In this document: positions 37,391-46,863 of the stretch, one piece after another
How the letters are laid out: the number at the start of each line of letters is the position of its first letter
Numbering within the stretch: the first letter of the stretch is position 1
From: Rhizobium favelukesii
Lineage (GTDB): Bacteria > Pseudomonadota > Alphaproteobacteria > Rhizobiales > Rhizobiaceae
NCBI RefSeq assembly: GCF_000577275.2
Contig: NZ_HG916855.1
Coordinates: 620,001-684,000, forward strand
DNA length: 64,000 bases
Direction of reading: 5' to 3'
Notes under the pieces: generated by a model
The model's input: only the letters and a program-made list of their open reading frames with translations
Databases searched by the model: none
What the model was told of the DNA's origin: nothing
Program-made: the position numbers and the translations under genes

Positions 37391-38587
37391 TCATGACGTA
37401 TCCCGGTATGGCGGTGGTTCGGTGAAGCCGTCGAAGGTTTCGATGGTGATCATTTGCCCTTGACGACAGGCCGGGCATTGCCTGAGGGACCGCCCGGTGA
37501 GCTCCTCGTAACGGTCGCGGTACTCCTTCGGAGCTCGGCTGTCCGACGGCTCGGGAACCGGCATGCCGAGCAGGTCGCGGCAATGGGCAAGTTTTTGTTC
37601 GCGATACCGATTGCCCAGGAAACCGTAATAGCGGATCCGATGGAAGCCCTCGGGCAGGACATGCAACAGAAAGCGGCGGATGAACTCGTCGGCGGAGACG
37701 GTCATGACCTTTTGCCGATCGCCGTGCCGATAGTCCTTCCAGCGAAAGGCGACTTTGCCATCCTCTATGTCGATGAGGCGGTTGTTGGAGATGGCGACGC
37801 GGTGCGTGTAGCGGCCGACATAATCCAGGACCTGTTCGGGGCCCGCGAAGGGCGGCTTGGCGTAGACAACCCAGTCGGTCTTTCGAAGGGGCGCCAGATA
37901 GCGCCGGAAGGCACTGCGCCAGTTGAGGCGCTGCAAGTCGGAGAAGAACTGCAACTTGCCGGCGTTGAAGGCTTTCTCAAGGTGCTGCAGGAACAAGCGG
38001 CGGAACAGGCGTGAGAGCACGCGGACCGGCAGGAAGAAGCCCGGCTTGCAGGCGATCCATCGCGTGCCGTCTGGCGAGAACCCGCCACCCGGGACGACGC
38101 AGTGCAGATGGGGGTGGTGCAGCAAATTTTGCCCCCAGGTGTGAAGAACGGCGAAGAAACCGATCTCGGCGCCGAGATGCCGGGGGTCGGCGGCGATGGT
38201 GCGCAGCGTCTCAGCGGTGGCGCGGAACAGCAGGCCGTAGACGAGCGCCTTGTTATGATAGGCGATGGCGGCAATGGCCTCCGGCAGCGTGAAGACGACG
38301 TGGAAGTACTGTGCGTCGAGCAGCTCGGCGCGACGATCCTCCAGCCATTGCGCGCGGGCCAGCGATTGGCAGCGGGGACAATGCCTGTCACGGCAGCTGT
38401 TGAAGGCGATGCGCCTGTGTCCGCATTGATCGCACGCTTCGACGTGCCCACCGAGCGCGGCGGTCCGGCACAACTCGATCGCCGTCATGACGCGGCGCTG
38501 AGCGGTCGACAGCGATGTGTGCTGGGCACGATAGGCCTCGCCGTAGCGACGGAATATATCCGCCACTTCCGGCCCTGAACGGACCAT
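37391..38587 (-). CDS. IS91-family transposase
   Basis: The protein has 398 residues from the ATG at 38587, 8 bases after the recombinase stop. The N-terminal zinc-binding part has HVEACDQCGHRRIAFNSCRD and RHCPRCQSLARAQWLEDR. The Y1/HUH-like transposase core has YFHVVFTLPE, HTWGQNLLHHPHLHCVVPGG and VLDYVGRYTHRVAISNNRL with the catalytic tyrosines. The end has CPACRQGQM. All parts are present, so it may be active. Confidence 0.9.
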   Translation of the reverse strand: MVRSGPEVADIFRRYGEAYRAQHTSLSTAQRRVMTAIELCRTAALGGHVEACDQCGHRRIAFNSCRDRHCPRCQSLARAQWLEDRRAELLDAQYFHVVFTLPEAIAAIAYHNKALVYGLLFRATAETLRTIAADPRHLGAEIGFFAVLHTWGQNLLHHPHLHCVVPGGGFSPDGTRWIACKPGFFLPVRVLSRLFRRLFLQHLEKAFNAGKLQFFSDLQRLNWRSAFRRYLAPLRKTDWVVYAKPPFAGPEQVLDYVGRYTHRVAISNNRLIDIEDGKVAFRWKDYRHGDRQKVMTVSADEFIRRFLLHVLPEGFHRIRYYGFLGNRYREQKLAHCRDLLGMPVPEPSDSRAPKEYRDRYEELTGRSLRQCPACRQGQMITIETFDGFTEPPPYRDTS

Positions 38588-38594
38588 CGGGAGC

Positions 38595-39476
38595 TCAGAA
38601 ATACTCAGGCTTGGCGGGCGGCGGCGGGGTGGGCGCTGGACGTGGCAAAAGCTCGAAGGGGCTCGCCGTGGCGCAGACCTTGTTGGTGGCGATGCGCAGG
38701 TAATGGGCGGTGGTTGCAAGACTGCGGTGACCGAGCAGCAGTTGAATGGTGCGCACGTCGGCGCCGGCCTCGAGGAGATGGACGGCGAAGGCGTGCCGCA
38801 AACTGTGCGGCGTCACCGGTTTGGACAAGCGGGAGAGATCGTGCGCTTTCGCGCAGGCTTGCCCGACCGCATCCCTGGTGATCGGATGGCCGGCGCGATC
38901 GCCGGGGAAGAGCCACTCTTTTGGCCGCCGCATCTTCCAGTAATCGCGCAGGATCTCGAGCAGCTTCGGCGATAGCATCACATAGCGGTCCTTCTGGCCT
39001 TTGCCCTGCTCGACACGGACGACCATTCTCTGGCTGTCGATGTCCGTGGGCTTCAGGTGCACCGCTTCCGAGATGCGCAAACCGGCGGCATAGCACGTCG
39101 TCAGAATGGCGTGGTGTTTGAGATCGGCCACGCAGCCGAGAAACTGCTGCACTTCATCCGGGCTGAGGATGATTGGCAGTTTCTGTGGCTTCCTGGGAAG
39201 CGGGAGGACCTCTTCCGGCACCCAATCCCTTTCGAGTGTCACATTGAAGAGAAAGCGCAGCGCCGAAAGGGCGATGTGGATCGAGCCCGGCGCCAGCTTC
39301 TTCTCGTTGGCCAGATAGACCTGATAGGTCCGGATGTCCTCACGGCCGAGCAAGTCTGGCGACTTGCCGAAGTGTCGTGCAAACAGCGATACCTGCTGCA
39401 GATACGAGTGCTGGGTATTGAGCGAAAAATTGCGCACCTGCATGTCCTCGCTCATGCGCTGGCGAAGTGGGGTCAT
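38595..39476 (-). CDS. Tyrosine recombinase of the IS91-like element
   Basis: The protein has 293 residues from the ATG at 39476 (gaggagc upstream). The N-terminal SAM-like core-binding domain (NFSLNTQHSYLQQVSLFARH) is followed by the catalytic domain with CYAAGLRISEAVHLKPTDID (first Arg), VTPHSLRHAFAVHLLEAGAD and LLGHRSLATTAHYLR (His and the nucleophile Tyr). Such xerC-like genes often precede the transposase in this IS91 subgroup. Role in movement is assumed from this linkage. Confidence 0.88.
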   Translation of the reverse strand: MTPLRQRMSEDMQVRNFSLNTQHSYLQQVSLFARHFGKSPDLLGREDIRTYQVYLANEKKLAPGSIHIALSALRFLFNVTLERDWVPEEVLPLPRKPQKLPIILSPDEVQQFLGCVADLKHHAILTTCYAAGLRISEAVHLKPTDIDSQRMVVRVEQGKGQKDRYVMLSPKLLEILRDYWKMRRPKEWLFPGDRAGHPITRDAVGQACAKAHDLSRLSKPVTPHSLRHAFAVHLLEAGADVRTIQLLLGHRSLATTAHYLRIATNKVCATASPFELLPRPAPTPPPPAKPEYF

Positions 39477-39618
39477 GATGAGCTCCTCTGTCCAATGGAT
39501 GGGCTGCAACCAGCCGTCCCATCCTCGCGCAGTTGGGGCTCCTACTGAATACGTCACCTCCTTGCCGCTCCGGCGTAGCGGAGCGGGTTAGTCCACTGGA
39601 ATTTATCCCGAGCCCGAG

Positions 39619-39685
39619 ACTATGCCGAGCCAGTTCCCCAAAGCCCGCGATTTCCGATAGGTCCAGATTGCAAGCTCGGCATAGT
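39619..39685. repeat. 12-bp inverted repeat at the right end of the IS91-like element
   Basis: actatgccgagc (39619-39630) and gctcggcatagt (39674-39685) are perfect inverted copies with a 43-base loop. It is probably the terminal recognition structure. Confidence 0.5.
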
Positions 39686-39801
39686 CCCTTGATGTGTGTT
39701 CGGTTGGAACGTGCCACATCCGGACCCTTGTCGATGATGTCCCGAAGGTCCCGTCTCGGAATCCAAAGCCGCTACTCAAGCTCTTGTTCACGCGTAAGCG
39801 C

Positions 39802-40860
39802 TCAGGACGGCAGGCGTCGCCAGCGCTCCACGAGCGACAGGCCACCGATTGCGTAAGCCGAGGCGAGAAGGACGTTGAGCAAGCGGCTGAAGAAGGCCTC
39901 GCCGCTGGTGCCGGGCAGCGGTGACATACCGAGCCCCAAGAGCAGGATGAAGGTTGCGAAGGCTATGGCGTAAATGGGTGCGCGCTCGGCCGCCACCACG
40001 ATCCGGCCAGCGAAAATGAGGCTTGCGGCAAAACACGCCATGACAAAAAACAGCAGCGAGCCGCCAACGAGCATGAGATTGTAAAATCCTGCGGCTGCTA
40101 TCCCGCCGATAAGATTTCCGAGAATCAGTCCGAGCGCAGTCTGCTGCCCTTGTCCTCGGTCGTGCTGCCGGAGCAGCGTCACGATGACTATCAGTACGAC
40201 GATCGCGACCTGCGTGGCGTCGAGAATGAACCAGCTCAGAACTGGGAGCAGGATGAGAGTGTCATAAAGTGCGTGGCGCGCAGCCGTGGTCGGCCCGGCC
40301 GCACGTGCCGTGTCGTTGGCTGGCGACGCTTCAGGCCCCGCGGCCGCAGGAGCGGGGAATATCGTGTGCGCTGTCCATACGGTTATCAGTGCCACGATGC
40401 CGGCCAATACTATCGTGGTGGCAAACGATCCCGCTGCCGCGGGCGACAGAATGGCGATGGTGGGAAGCATGACGGCCGAAATCTGGGGAAGCAGCGTGAC
40501 CAACTCCGGCGCGCCGCGCCGGTGGGCATAGAACGAGAGGTAGATGATGAGCGCGAGTGCGAGGATCAGCACCACCGGGCTGCCGATAAAGGCTGCCGTG
40601 AGCACCATCACTATCCCTGTCGACACGGCGATCAGGCCCAGGAAAGCGAGACCCTGTGCAAGGCTCGGCGGAGGGCGTTCCAGCTTGACGAGGATGTTCG
40701 CGGCCAGGAGCGGGGCGAGGAAGGTCACGTCCCAGTCGAGCGCCTCGACCACCGCGAAACAGGCTGCAACCCCGAAGGCGAGGCGAAGGGCGGCGCGGCG
40801 TGCGCGTTCGGCAGCGCGATCGGGTCCGCCAGGACGCACGGCTGTGGCCTCACTAGACAT
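39802..40860 (-). CDS. DUF2955 integral membrane protein (efflux-associated)
   Basis: The protein has 352 residues and about ten hydrophobic helices in two halves, starting after RRAALRLAFGVAACFAVVEA. The pattern of two membrane bundles around a short loop is that of DUF2955, related to FUSC-type aromatic-acid exporters. Its start overlaps the HlyD-type adaptor gene by 8 bases, the usual partnership for efflux pumps of this sort. The substrate is unknown. Confidence 0.75.
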   Translation of the reverse strand: MSSEATAVRPGGPDRAAERARRAALRLAFGVAACFAVVEALDWDVTFLAPLLAANILVKLERPPPSLAQGLAFLGLIAVSTGIVMVLTAAFIGSPVVLILALALIIYLSFYAHRRGAPELVTLLPQISAVMLPTIAILSPAAAGSFATTIVLAGIVALITVWTAHTIFPAPAAAGPEASPANDTARAAGPTTAARHALYDTLILLPVLSWFILDATQVAIVVLIVIVTLLRQHDRGQGQQTALGLILGNLIGGIAAAGFYNLMLVGGSLLFFVMACFAASLIFAGRIVVAAERAPIYAIAFATFILLLGLGMSPLPGTSGEAFFSRLLNVLLASAYAIGGLSLVERWRRLPS

Positions 40861-41971
40861 AGGTCAGCAGCGCGACGAGCCGCATCCTGATGTAGCCTAT
40901 GGCGTTCATGATGGCGTTGTCGCTTGTGTAGATCATCGTGTTGGTCTGCGCGCCGAAACGGAGTGGCCGCACGTCCTGGTCCAACTTGATACGCACCGGC
41001 ATCAACTGTGGCGGGCGAACCCAGCCGCTCTGTGTCCGCGGTGCAGGCAGGCCGGTGCGCAGGTCGACGCTGCGGTTGCCCACCCCGTAGCCCAGCGCTA
41101 CCACGCGTCCCGTGACCACGCGTCCCGGAAGGATGTCGAGCACAATGTCGGCGGGTTGGCCGACGGCAATGTTTTCCAGGCTGTTTTCCGGGAAAGCCGC
41201 TTCGATCCAGACCTCCCTTGTGTCGATGTAGGTCATCGCAGTCTCCCCCTTCGCCAATAGCTGCCCGATCGCGAGCGAGAGACTCGTCACACCGCCCTCG
41301 GAAGGAGCCAGGATCGCGGTGCGTTGGAGATCGAGATTCGCTTGTTCCAGAACCGCCATGGCATCGCGAATTTGAGGATTGGATGCGCCTGTGGGACCAA
41401 GGGCTTGACGGGCCTTCTCGATCTCGGCTTCGGCCTGGACCACGACAGCTTCCGATGAATCCAGGATCGACTGCGCCTGCGCCCGGCGCGCCTCAGGGTA
41501 GACTCCCTTCTTGACCAACTCGAGGGTGCGCGCTGCCTGCTCGCGCGAATTCTCCCGCTTGGCGATGGCCTCGGCGAGCTTTGCCTCCGCTGACGCCACC
41601 GCCGCGGTAGACGCGCCGATCGACTGCCCGACGGCCTCGAGCTGCACCTCGGCGCGACGGACGGCGAGCGCATACGGGTCGGGGTCGATGCGAAACAGGA
41701 CTGTGCCTGCCTCCACACGCTGATCGGTGTCGACGCCGACATCGATCACGCTGCCGCCAACTTCAGGGGCGATCTTGACCAGATACGCCTCCACCAGTCC
41801 CTGGGCCGTATAGGGGGTGTAGCGGTTGGCGGCGATGCCGTAAACGAAGAGCGCGGCGCAGATCGCAATCACGATCAGCGTCACGCGGCGAACCGGATTT
41901 TTGTGCGATAGAGCCTTCGCCGGCGGTGGCGCAAGCGTCGAGGACTCCGCTACCCTTTTCTCGTCCGCCAT
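40853..41971 (-). CDS. HlyD/EmrA-type membrane fusion protein
   Basis: The protein has 372 residues from the ATG at 41971 with gaggggagg upstream. One membrane helix (about residues 30-50), then a lipoyl-like half (VKIAPEVGGSVIDVGVDTDQ, then VEAGTVLFRIDP), a long coiled-coil hairpin rich in Ala/Glu (80-190), and the second lipoyl half (RTAILAPSEGGVTSL) with a beta-barrel domain. It links an inner-membrane pump to the periplasm. The pump partner is the overlapping DUF2955 gene. Confidence 0.88.
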   Translation of the reverse strand: MADEKRVAESSTLAPPPAKALSHKNPVRRVTLIVIAICAALFVYGIAANRYTPYTAQGLVEAYLVKIAPEVGGSVIDVGVDTDQRVEAGTVLFRIDPDPYALAVRRAEVQLEAVGQSIGASTAAVASAEAKLAEAIAKRENSREQAARTLELVKKGVYPEARRAQAQSILDSSEAVVVQAEAEIEKARQALGPTGASNPQIRDAMAVLEQANLDLQRTAILAPSEGGVTSLSLAIGQLLAKGETAMTYIDTREVWIEAAFPENSLENIAVGQPADIVLDILPGRVVTGRVVALGYGVGNRSVDLRTGLPAPRTQSGWVRPPQLMPVRIKLDQDVRPLRFGAQTNTMIYTSDNAIMNAIGYIRMRLVALLTYV

Positions 41972-42075
41972 GTCATCCTCCCCTCGCACCGTCGTGCGTT
42001 TTCACCGACGCCCCAGTATCCGCTTCCGCCTGCATTCCGCCGCTTCGTATCCCAAGGTCATCGGCGGCTCACGCT

Positions 42076-42720
42076 CTAGTGCTTGGCCGCCGCAATGATC
42101 CCAAGTAAGCCGAGCCCGAAAACCATCATCTCGACAGCAACTGCGGTGAGCAGAATCCCGAACACGACCTCAGATATAATCAGGCTGACCGGGTTCAGGC
42201 GCATCGCTAACTTGTCGATGTTGGAAAAGACCAGATAGTCGAACGCGCCGACCAACAGGATGAGTCCGAGGACGAGGCCGGCGCTGGCGATTGAGACGAC
42301 CTCGCCGGAGGCAACGATCATTATCGTGATCCCAACCGGATTCAGCAGATATGGAACGGCGAGCGGGTAGATTGCGACCCGGTTCGGCTCTGCTTGGACG
42401 CCAGCATCCTCCTCGACCTTTTTGCCAGGCGCGGCCACCATTTCGATAGCCAAGATCGCTAGAATGATGGCACCGGCCACTGCAACGGTACCGGCGGTGA
42501 TGTGCAGGAGGCGCATGAGCAGTGCGCCGGTGGCGAACAGGACGATTGCCGTGACGACCGCCGTCACCACCGTCCGCCGGCCGACCGACCGCTGTATCGC
42601 TGGTTCGAGGTGCTTGGTCTTCTCGAGAAAAGGCACCAATGCGATTTTGGGTCCCATGCCGATAAGCAAGAGCAGCAGCAGCGTCACCACTAGGTCGACA
42701 TCGATCACCGAGAAATCCAT
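42076..42720 (-). CDS. MarC-family integral membrane protein
   Basis: The protein has 214 residues from the ATG at 42720 (aagaaggg upstream) and six hydrophobic helices. The opening LLLLLIGMGPKIALVPFLEK and the middle PLAVPYLLNPVGITIMIVA match the two halves of MarC/YchE-like proteins, whose transport role is not known. It is 105 bases before the efflux adaptor on the same strand, so cotranscription is possible. Confidence 0.75.
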   Translation of the reverse strand: MDFSVIDVDLVVTLLLLLLIGMGPKIALVPFLEKTKHLEPAIQRSVGRRTVVTAVVTAIVLFATGALLMRLLHITAGTVAVAGAIILAILAIEMVAAPGKKVEEDAGVQAEPNRVAIYPLAVPYLLNPVGITIMIVASGEVVSIASAGLVLGLILLVGAFDYLVFSNIDKLAMRLNPVSLIISEVVFGILLTAVAVEMMVFGLGLLGIIAAAKH

Positions 42721-42999
42721 TGAGCGGCTCCCTTCTTTTGATGTCTTTGAAGGCAGATGTATGCGACTTCGCACCTTCTAAATAACCGCGCCCTAATTCT
42801 ACCGTTCGGTGCATTGCGGTCAAGCACCAGGAGTCGGTACATCGACGCCTGGGTCGAAGTGACCGACGTTCGGGGGTGGACGGCTGAGCAGATCGTGCGC
42901 CTGAAGCAGGAATTTGAATGACGCCAATGATATAATCCAGATGTCCATGCGCCGAGCGGAGTCCATCCACGCACTCCGCGGTTGCTTCGCACCTGCGCA

Positions 43000-44079
43000 C
43001 TACGGCGCGACTGCAAAGAACAAGAACACTGCAAAGACGACCAGGTGCACGATACCCTGAAGCACCGTGGTCCGGCCCGTACCCAATGTGATCACGCTGA
43101 GGATCAGAGTCAGCACTAGCAGAACCTGGTCTTTCTCGTCCAGGCCAAGCACCAGGGGCTGGCCAATCACAATCGAAACAAGCGCGACCGTTGGGATGGT
43201 CAGACCGATTGCCGCGAGTACCGATCCCAGCGCCAGATTCAGACTGGTCTGCAGGCGGTTGGCCTGGGCTGCCCTGAGCGCCGCCAGGCACTCGGGAAGC
43301 AACACGACGCCCGCAATGACGATCCCCACGACGGCTTTTGGCACGCCAAGCCAGCTTATTCCTGCCTCCACCGTCGGCGTCAGGGATTTCGCAAGCCCCA
43401 CCACCGCCACCAGCGCGACGAGCAGCAAGGCTGCGCTGGTGGCGGCCATCCTGTTTGACGGCAATGACGCGTGCGTATCCTCGTCATCGGCCTCGAGCGG
43501 GAGGAAATAGTCGCGGTGCCGCACGGTCTGGACGAAGATGAACGAGCCGTAGAGGGCCAACGAGACTATACCGGCGAAGACAAGCTGCGGTGTGCTGAAC
43601 ATCGGCCCGGCTGCGGTCGCGACGACGTTTGGCACGACCAGCGTCAAGACGGTGAGCGCGGCCAGCACAGCCAAGGCGGCGCTTGCTCCGTGGAGCTGAA
43701 ATCCCTGTTCGTGATGGCGCATACCCCCGGAAAGCAGGCAGAGGCCGACGATGCCGTTCATCACGATCATCACTGCGGCGAATACGGTATCGCGTGCCAG
43801 CCCCGCTTTTTCCGCCGGAGCGGAGATCATCACCGAGACGATCAGCGCCACCTCGATGACCGTGATGGCGACTGCCAGCACCAGCGTGCCGAAAGGCTCG
43901 CCGGTGCGGTGTGCGACAACCTCGGCGTGGTGAACGGCGGCAAAGACGGTGGCGATCAGAGCCACTCCAGCAGCCGCAGCAACAAGGCCCCCGACCCCCG
44001 TAAATGGTGCCACCAGCAGGATCGCCCAAGCCACTGCAGGCGACACCCATGTCCACCACGGTGTTTGTTCTGCTGCCAA
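43000..44079 (-). CDS. Calcium/proton antiporter (ChaA / y4hA-like, CaCA superfamily)
   Basis: The protein has 359 residues from a TTG at 44079, with aggagg upstream. About eleven hydrophobic helices are seen. The alpha repeats show GTLVLAVAITVIEVALIVSV and GIVIAGVVLLPECLAALRAA, with conserved Glu residues in the membrane. The loop near residue 200 is acidic (PLEADDEDTHAS), and could be a regulatory part. Function is Ca2+ or Na+/H+ exchange by family. 42721-42999 contains only a short coding-like tail on the plus strand (WVEVTDVRGWTAEQIVRLKQ) with no start. Confidence 0.82.
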   Translation of the reverse strand: MAAEQTPWWTWVSPAVAWAILLVAPFTGVGGLVAAAAGVALIATVFAAVHHAEVVAHRTGEPFGTLVLAVAITVIEVALIVSVMISAPAEKAGLARDTVFAAVMIVMNGIVGLCLLSGGMRHHEQGFQLHGASAALAVLAALTVLTLVVPNVVATAAGPMFSTPQLVFAGIVSLALYGSFIFVQTVRHRDYFLPLEADDEDTHASLPSNRMAATSAALLLVALVAVVGLAKSLTPTVEAGISWLGVPKAVVGIVIAGVVLLPECLAALRAAQANRLQTSLNLALGSVLAAIGLTIPTVALVSIVIGQPLVLGLDEKDQVLLVLTLILSVITLGTGRTTVLQGIVHLVVFAVFLFFAVAP

Positions 44080-44192
44080 AGCGATAGGTCCTCCTTACTT
44101 GCAGCCGAGACTGGCTGCCCATCCTCGCCTATTCCTTCACCGCGACTGGCACTTGACCCCCGTGGTGATCTCGTGCGGTGTTACTGCCCGCC

Positions 44193-45620
44193 TCAGTCCC
44201 GCGTCCAGATAGTGTGGTCGATCTGGTCACCGAACTCGGGATAGTCCCGTCCGTGAAAGCGCGGCTCCACCCCGGCCTTGCGCTGTGCGAAATAATCGCG
44301 CGTCAGCTTCACTACCGTTCCGGAGAGTGCGACGATGGCGACTAAGTTGATCGTCGCCATCAGTCCCATGGCCGCATCGGCGGCGTCGAAGACCGTGGCC
44401 ACCGCCTGCAGCGCGCCCCAGACGACTAGGAGCAGGACCAACCCGCGCAGCACGGTCAGTCCGGTCGCATTGCCGATGCCGAGAAAGACCATCGCCATCT
44501 CGGAGTACGAGTAGTTGCCGATGATCGACGTGAAGGCGAAGAAGAAGATCGCCACTGCGACGAAATAGGGCCCGATCCAGCCGATATGGTGCCCCAACGC
44601 CGCCTGGGTCAACTGTGTCCCGTTGAGACCCGAAAGGTGGACTTCCGAGAGCAGGATCATGAGCGCGGTGCTCGAGCAGATCACGAGCGTATCGATGAAC
44701 ACGCCCAGCGCCTGCACGAAGCCCTGACTCGAGGGGTGGTGCGGCACGGGCGTCGCGGCCGCGGCGATGTTCGGGGCCGAACCCATGCCCGCCTCGTTGG
44801 AGAACAGCCCGCGCTTAATACCGTTGGCCATTGCCGCGGCGACTCCGCCCGCCACGCCGCCCGCCGCCTCCTCGAGTCCGAACGCGGAGCGGACGATGTG
44901 GGTTAGCATGCCCGGCACCAGCGGCAGGTTGGTGAGGAGCACGTACAGTGCCATCAGCAGATAGACACCGGCCATGACGGGCACGATATATCCCGCCAAT
45001 CTGGCGATCTGACGGATGCCGCCGAAGATCACCATGCCGGTGATGGCCGCGAGCACCAGGCCCGTCGCGAGCTTCGGGATACCAAACGCGCCGGCCATAG
45101 CATCGGCGATGGAGTTCGCCTGGACGGCGTTGAATACGAGACCGAAGGAGAGGATCAGGCAGACCGCGAAGACCGACCCGAGCCACGGCATCCCGAGCCC
45201 CTTGGCGATGTAGAAGGCCGGGCCACCGCGGTAGACGCCCGTGCCGCCGCCTTCCGCCTCATGCACCTTGTAGAGTTGGGCGAGGGTCGACTCCGAGTAG
45301 GACGTTGCCATTCCCACCAGCGCCACCATCCACATCCAGAAGATCGCGCCGGGCCCGCCGAGGGTCAGCGCCACCGCGACGCCAGCGATGTTGCCGGTGC
45401 CGACCCGGCTCGCGAGGCTAGTGCAGAGCGCCTGAACCGGAGAGATGCCCTCCTTGTCGCCGCGGGTATCGCGTGCGGTGACGACCCGGAACATCTCGCC
45501 GAAATGCACGATCTGCTGAAAGCCAAGGCGGATGGTGAAATACACCCCGACGGCGAGCAGTCCGTAGATCAGGATATAACCCCAAAAGATCGTGTTGAGG
45601 AAATCGATGATCGTGTTCAT
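44193..45620 (-). CDS. Alanine/glycine:cation symporter (AGCS family)
   Basis: The protein has 475 residues from the ATG at 45620 with ggaggg upstream; an earlier start at 45659 lacks support. Helices and family motifs are clear: SLASRVGTGNIAGVAVALTL near residue 85, GGTGVYRGGPAFYIAKGLG, and FSNEAGMGSAPNIAAAA near residue 285. Sodium- or proton-driven uptake of alanine or glycine is expected. It precedes the antiporter gene on the same strand with 113 bases between. Confidence 0.9.
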   Translation of the reverse strand: MNTIIDFLNTIFWGYILIYGLLAVGVYFTIRLGFQQIVHFGEMFRVVTARDTRGDKEGISPVQALCTSLASRVGTGNIAGVAVALTLGGPGAIFWMWMVALVGMATSYSESTLAQLYKVHEAEGGGTGVYRGGPAFYIAKGLGMPWLGSVFAVCLILSFGLVFNAVQANSIADAMAGAFGIPKLATGLVLAAITGMVIFGGIRQIARLAGYIVPVMAGVYLLMALYVLLTNLPLVPGMLTHIVRSAFGLEEAAGGVAGGVAAAMANGIKRGLFSNEAGMGSAPNIAAAATPVPHHPSSQGFVQALGVFIDTLVICSSTALMILLSEVHLSGLNGTQLTQAALGHHIGWIGPYFVAVAIFFFAFTSIIGNYSYSEMAMVFLGIGNATGLTVLRGLVLLLVVWGALQAVATVFDAADAAMGLMATINLVAIVALSGTVVKLTRDYFAQRKAGVEPRFHGRDYPEFGDQIDHTIWTRD

Positions 45621-45742
45621 GGCGTCCCTCCGGTTTGCGATCATCACAACTACACGCACGCCCTACCATGCGTTCACGATGCGACGTGTCCGGGACAAAG
45701 CCAATTGCGTCCCCTGGGCCCCGGATCGATGCTGATGCCCCA

Positions 45743-46507
45743 CTAGGCGAGCAACGAGACTTTTCCGCTCACGATGTCATAGCGGGCCGCCACGACCTTC
45801 AGTTTCCCCTCCTTGATCGCTCCGGCGATGATGGGGGAGGCTTGGCTGAGCAGGCTTGCCTGAAGCCGGGCATTGGCGTCGATGGCGGCGTCCAGGTTGC
45901 CGCCAGCGACATCCACCGCCGGCCGGATCGGGGCGTAAAGCGCGCTGATCTGACCAGGCACCGCCTTGCCTTCCATCGTTGCCTTGACCGCGCCGCAGTT
46001 ACCGTGCCCCAGCACCATGAGGACCTTGGTACCTAGAACGGCGACGCCATATTCGAGGCTCGCCGTGATCTCCGGTGTGGTGATGTTCCCGGCCACGCGC
46101 ACGACAAACAGATGACCGATGCTCTGGTCGAAGACGAACTCCACCGGTACGCGGGAATCGGCGCATGACAGCACCGCGGCGAAGGGCTCCTGCTTCTCGG
46201 CATTCTTGGACTTGAGGATTGATAGGTCCTCATTGAGGGACCGGAGTTGACCGCCAACATAGCGCTCGTTGCCGTCCATCAACTCCTTGAGCGCCGCATC
46301 GGGCGTCAATGCGCTCTGGGCCGCTGCCGGCCGAACGCGCGTGACCGCAGCACCAGCCAGCGCCACGACGGAGCAAGCGATCGCATTGCGCATGAAGCCG
46401 CGACGCGCAAGATCGGCATCCTCGCCGCGACCCGCTGACGGGGTCGAGCAACTACCGCAGCCGCAAGCCATACCAACGGCTCGGATGGAAATGTCCTTGG
46501 GTTTCAT
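45743..46507 (-). CDS. Beta-class carbonic anhydrase with Tat-type export signal
   Basis: The protein has 254 residues from the ATG at 46507 (gggagga upstream). The N terminus has LARRGFMRNAIACSVVALAG, a twin-arginine signal ending before AAAQSALT, so it is probably periplasmic. The enzyme part has zinc ligands in LSCADSRVPVEFVFD and LGHGNCGAVKATM, and the VVRVAGNITTPE strand. An unusual cysteine-rich stretch (ACGCGSCST) precedes the signal. It hydrates CO2. 46508-46863 shows no gene. Confidence 0.88.
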   Translation of the reverse strand: MKPKDISIRAVGMACGCGSCSTPSAGRGEDADLARRGFMRNAIACSVVALAGAAVTRVRPAAAQSALTPDAALKELMDGNERYVGGQLRSLNEDLSILKSKNAEKQEPFAAVLSCADSRVPVEFVFDQSIGHLFVVRVAGNITTPEITASLEYGVAVLGTKVLMVLGHGNCGAVKATMEGKAVPGQISALYAPIRPAVDVAGGNLDAAIDANARLQASLLSQASPIIAGAIKEGKLKVVAARYDIVSGKVSLLA

Positions 46508-46863
46508 CGGTTCCTCCCTGTGTTCGATGCATGCCATCGCAGATCAGGTCATTCACCCGTGCCTCGCGAGTGAAGTGGAATACACCCTTCTCGTCCTTGA
46601 AAGCCTTACGCTTATGCGAAATATCCAAGCATCGCCGTTCAGGATGGGATAAAACGAGAATCTAAAAAGTACTGTAAATCTACCATAGTTTTCTTGAGTA
46701 TTCTACGATATCGGCTACCGCCTCTATGGAACGTCTTCACACCTGCAAATAGACCTTGCCGGCACTTAGGTAGGCTCACTCATTACATGCTCGTTATGAA
46801 TGTCAGATTTCCGCCGCAGCGGTCCCTTCCGATCGCCAGGATGTGGGGCGGCTTCGGGCCAAC

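Larger units (their letters stand above)
36950..39700 (-). mobile_element. IS91-like element with its own tyrosine recombinase
   Basis: The block contains a recombinase gene and an IS91 transposase gene in tandem on the minus strand. It is bounded by palindromic sequences sharing the tatgccgag core (37020-37037 and 39619-39685). The left border is set by the loss of dehydrogenase similarity near 36950; the right border is approximate. IS91 elements move by rolling-circle transposition without inverted repeats. Confidence 0.7.

Noticed and set aside
42170..43291. Minus-strand frame of 373 residues over the MarC gene
   Set aside because: It is an out-of-frame shadow of MarC; composition is Arg/Gly/Pro-rich and no motif is seen.
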